Of a stretch of DNA of 64,000 nt, positions 62,959 to 64,000 are shown piece after piece. The stretch spans positions 1,488,001 through 1,552,000 of the forward strand of contig NZ_CP076547.1 of the NCBI RefSeq assembly GCF_018889995.1. Reading direction: 5' to 3'. The notes under the pieces were generated by a model. The model saw only the letters and a program-made list of their open reading frames with translations, was not told the DNA's origin and ran no database searches. This DNA comes from Subtercola sp. PAMC28395. Its GTDB lineage: Bacteria; Actinomycetota; Actinomycetes; Actinomycetales; Microbacteriaceae. The translations under genes were made by a program, and so were the position numbers. The stretch's first letter is position 1; each line of letters begins with the position of its first letter.

Positions 62959-63175
62959 ACCGCGCTTGGCGATTTGGTCTGCTCGGGGGCCAGTCTCTTG
63001 ACTCGACGCAGGATAGATGTGGCACGCATAGCCAGTGTTCACCGTGAGTCCGTCAGAACGCGGACCGCCAGTAGCGTTGGAGCATCCCGGATACGAGCAC
63101 TTGTAACCGGCGCGTGTTGCAAGTTGCCGCTTCACGGGCATGGAAAAGTTCTGTCGTACCACAAGGCCAGACTAA

Positions 63176-63514
63176 CTATTCGGCCACCACATTGTTACTA
63201 ACGGACCGATCACGCTCGGTCAACTGCATTCGCCCATACCAGGCACTGCGGGGCTGTCCGTCCGAACCAACCCATCGAATGTGCACCGCCTTGTCGGTCC
63301 ATTCGAACGCCTCGGCATCGACTCGAACGGTGGCTTCGTAGAAGCGAGTCCAAGCGCGAACTGGAATGACCGAGCTTGCCCTTTTGATTGGGTGGTTCTC
63401 CAGATCGAGCTCCTCAGGTGTCAGGCTAATTGGCATAGGCCGCGTGACGATGTGATCGATACGCTTGCCCATATCCCTGCTCACGGAATTTGCGTAACGC
63501 TTACTCGTTCCCAT
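63176..63514 (-). CDS. Conserved actinobacterial hypothetical protein
   Basis: A 112-residue protein starting MGTSKRYANSVSRDMGKRID, a start widely seen in actinobacterial proteins of unknown function, followed by SLTPEELDLENHPIKR, VPVRAWTRFYEATVRVDAEA and HIRWVGSDGQPRSAW. It is probably soluble. Its stop is 14 bases from the start of the HNH-GHKL gene, so the two were likely one transcript. It is divergent from the GIY-YIG-like gene. Confidence 0.7.
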   Translation of the reverse strand: MGTSKRYANSVSRDMGKRIDHIVTRPMPISLTPEELDLENHPIKRASSVIPVRAWTRFYEATVRVDAEAFEWTDKAVHIRWVGSDGQPRSAWYGRMQLTERDRSVSNNVVAE

Positions 63515-63568
63515 ATCAGCTGAGCCTATTCGAAACAATGTTCGATAGAAATGTGAGTTTGCGTGGCA

Positions 63569-64000
63569 ATGCCCATTGCTCCCCGAAGTGGCTTTCCGAT
63601 TCCCGAGGTGTGGGATGAAGGCGGACTCAGTGCGGTCGGATTCCGCGGTTTCGTCCTGCTAGCGGACGCCAAACCTCATCTTTTGCCGACGAGCTCGGGG
63701 CTCTACGTGATTCTTCGGCGCGACAAATCCGAACGTTCGTTCTCGGTGAAAAGCCGCAAGAGGCTAGTGGCTTTCGCGCCCGCTGATTTGAAGGGAAGGT
63801 GGATACCGGGCTGCCCCGTTGTTTACATCGGAACGACGGTCGTTCGGTCAGGCATACGCGGCCGGCTCGGTGCCTTTAGACGCCAAGCGGTGAATCATTC
63901 CAGAGGCCGCGCGATTTGGCAACTAGCGGATGCGGACGACCTGGTCGCGGCTTGGGTCGAAACTCCCGAGCACGACGCGCGTCTGGTGGAGCACGAATAT
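63569..64000 (+). CDS. GIY-YIG-like protein, cut by right edge
   Basis: 144 codons are present, starting MPIAPRSGFPIPEVWDEGGL. The region SSGLYVILRRDK followed about 40 residues later by CPVVYIGTTVVRSGIRGRLG matches the GIY and YIG strands and the Arg helix of the GIY-YIG nuclease fold. The expected metal-binding Glu may lie at or beyond the last residues (LVEHEY). Relatives include repair and restriction nucleases and uncharacterised island proteins. A GTG two codons upstream is another possible start. Confidence 0.65.
   Translation, partial: MPIAPRSGFPIPEVWDEGGLSAVGFRGFVLLADAKPHLLPTSSGLYVILRRDKSERSFSVKSRKRLVAFAPADLKGRWIPGCPVVYIGTTVVRSGIRGRLGAFRRQAVNHSRGRAIWQLADADDLVAAWVETPEHDARLVEHEY

Larger units (their letters stand above)
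60669..63162 (-). pseudogene. HNH-GHKL-STAS-like gene split by the IS256-family element
   Basis: Two pieces, 63162-62959 and 61538-60669, join exactly in frame when the IS and one 8-bp duplicate are removed, giving 357 residues. The N-terminal module has HNH-type zinc ligands: Cys22 and Cys27 (GYKCSYPGCSNA), a catalytic-type His48 (YACHIYPA), and Cys84/His87 (VWMCGTHAALVD). The middle has a GHKL ATPase N-box, FIELIQNGLMHGQ (Glu186, Asn190, His194), and a weak DNF/GG continuation (IGDNFTISN, VPGGAAFSL). The end (VIGNMIMSDRGSLSQAIEKA ... VIVHCSPGQVAYVNHML) resembles STAS. In the present state neither piece is complete. A GTG at 63162 or ATG at 63141 may be the start. Confidence 0.75.

Overview
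The window is GC-rich chromosomal DNA from an actinobacterium, most likely of the Microbacteriaceae or close Micrococcales relatives. The support is the comF-hpf-secA-Rv3235-like gene order, a WhiB1-type iron-sulfur protein, a PdtaS-type sensor kinase, and the linked ilvD-ilvBNC-serA-leuB-ilvE-gltX block. Frequent GTG starts and GTGA/ATGA overlaps fit. I cannot name a genus from sequence alone. No CRISPR array or rRNA is visible. There are two tRNA genes (Lys-CTT, Gln-CTG).

Region 1 (1-10.3 kb) is housekeeping: ComF-like phosphoribosyltransferase (cut at the left edge), long-form hibernation factor, SecA, an Rv3235-like SecA neighbour, PdtaS-like kinase, WhiB, a small membrane protein, Bcp peroxiredoxin, tRNA-Lys and LtrA. 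An array of six 16-bp direct repeats lies between two convergent genes. Region 2 (10.3-20.6 kb) is a catabolic operon: ROK/XylR-type repressor, lipoprotein sugar-binding protein, two ABC permeases, GH31 alpha-xylosidase, GH1 beta-glucosidase and a divergent glucose-6-phosphate dehydrogenase. With a xylO-like operator, it looks like uptake and cleavage of xylose-containing oligosaccharides. Region 3 (20.6-26.1 kb) holds small genes, a class-I amidotransferase-like hydrolase, a sugar isomerase-like protein with a lysine-rich tail, and otsAB for trehalose synthesis; otsA has no ATG, GTG or TTG start.

Region 4 (26.1-49.9 kb) is mainly branched-chain amino acid and serine biosynthesis (ilvD, ilvB, ilvN, ilvC, serA, leuB, ilvE) with interspersed membrane proteins, a TetR/MFS efflux pair, an FAH-family enzyme, an aldo-keto reductase, a secreted propeller protein overlapping a secreted metzincin-like protease, a VOC/TetR divergent pair, gltX, a thioredoxin-reductase-like flavoprotein and tRNA-Gln.

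Region 5 (49.9-64 kb), starting right after tRNA-Gln, has a different character: uncharacterised genes, less GC-rich, several broken. It holds a zinc-ribbon DUF4145 protein, a small minus-strand cluster, two tandem paralogous membrane-anchored proteins of unknown function, a frameshifted gene, an intact IS21-family element (5-bp target duplication), a minus-strand operon with a winged-helix protein and a NERD-type nuclease-like protein, an intact IS256-family element (8-bp target duplication), and a GIY-YIG-like protein at the right edge. The IS256 element splits a gene that, when rejoined across the duplication, encodes an HNH-like zinc module, a GHKL-type ATPase module and a STAS-like tail. 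This island is the most likely place for an undescribed, possibly defence-related, system.
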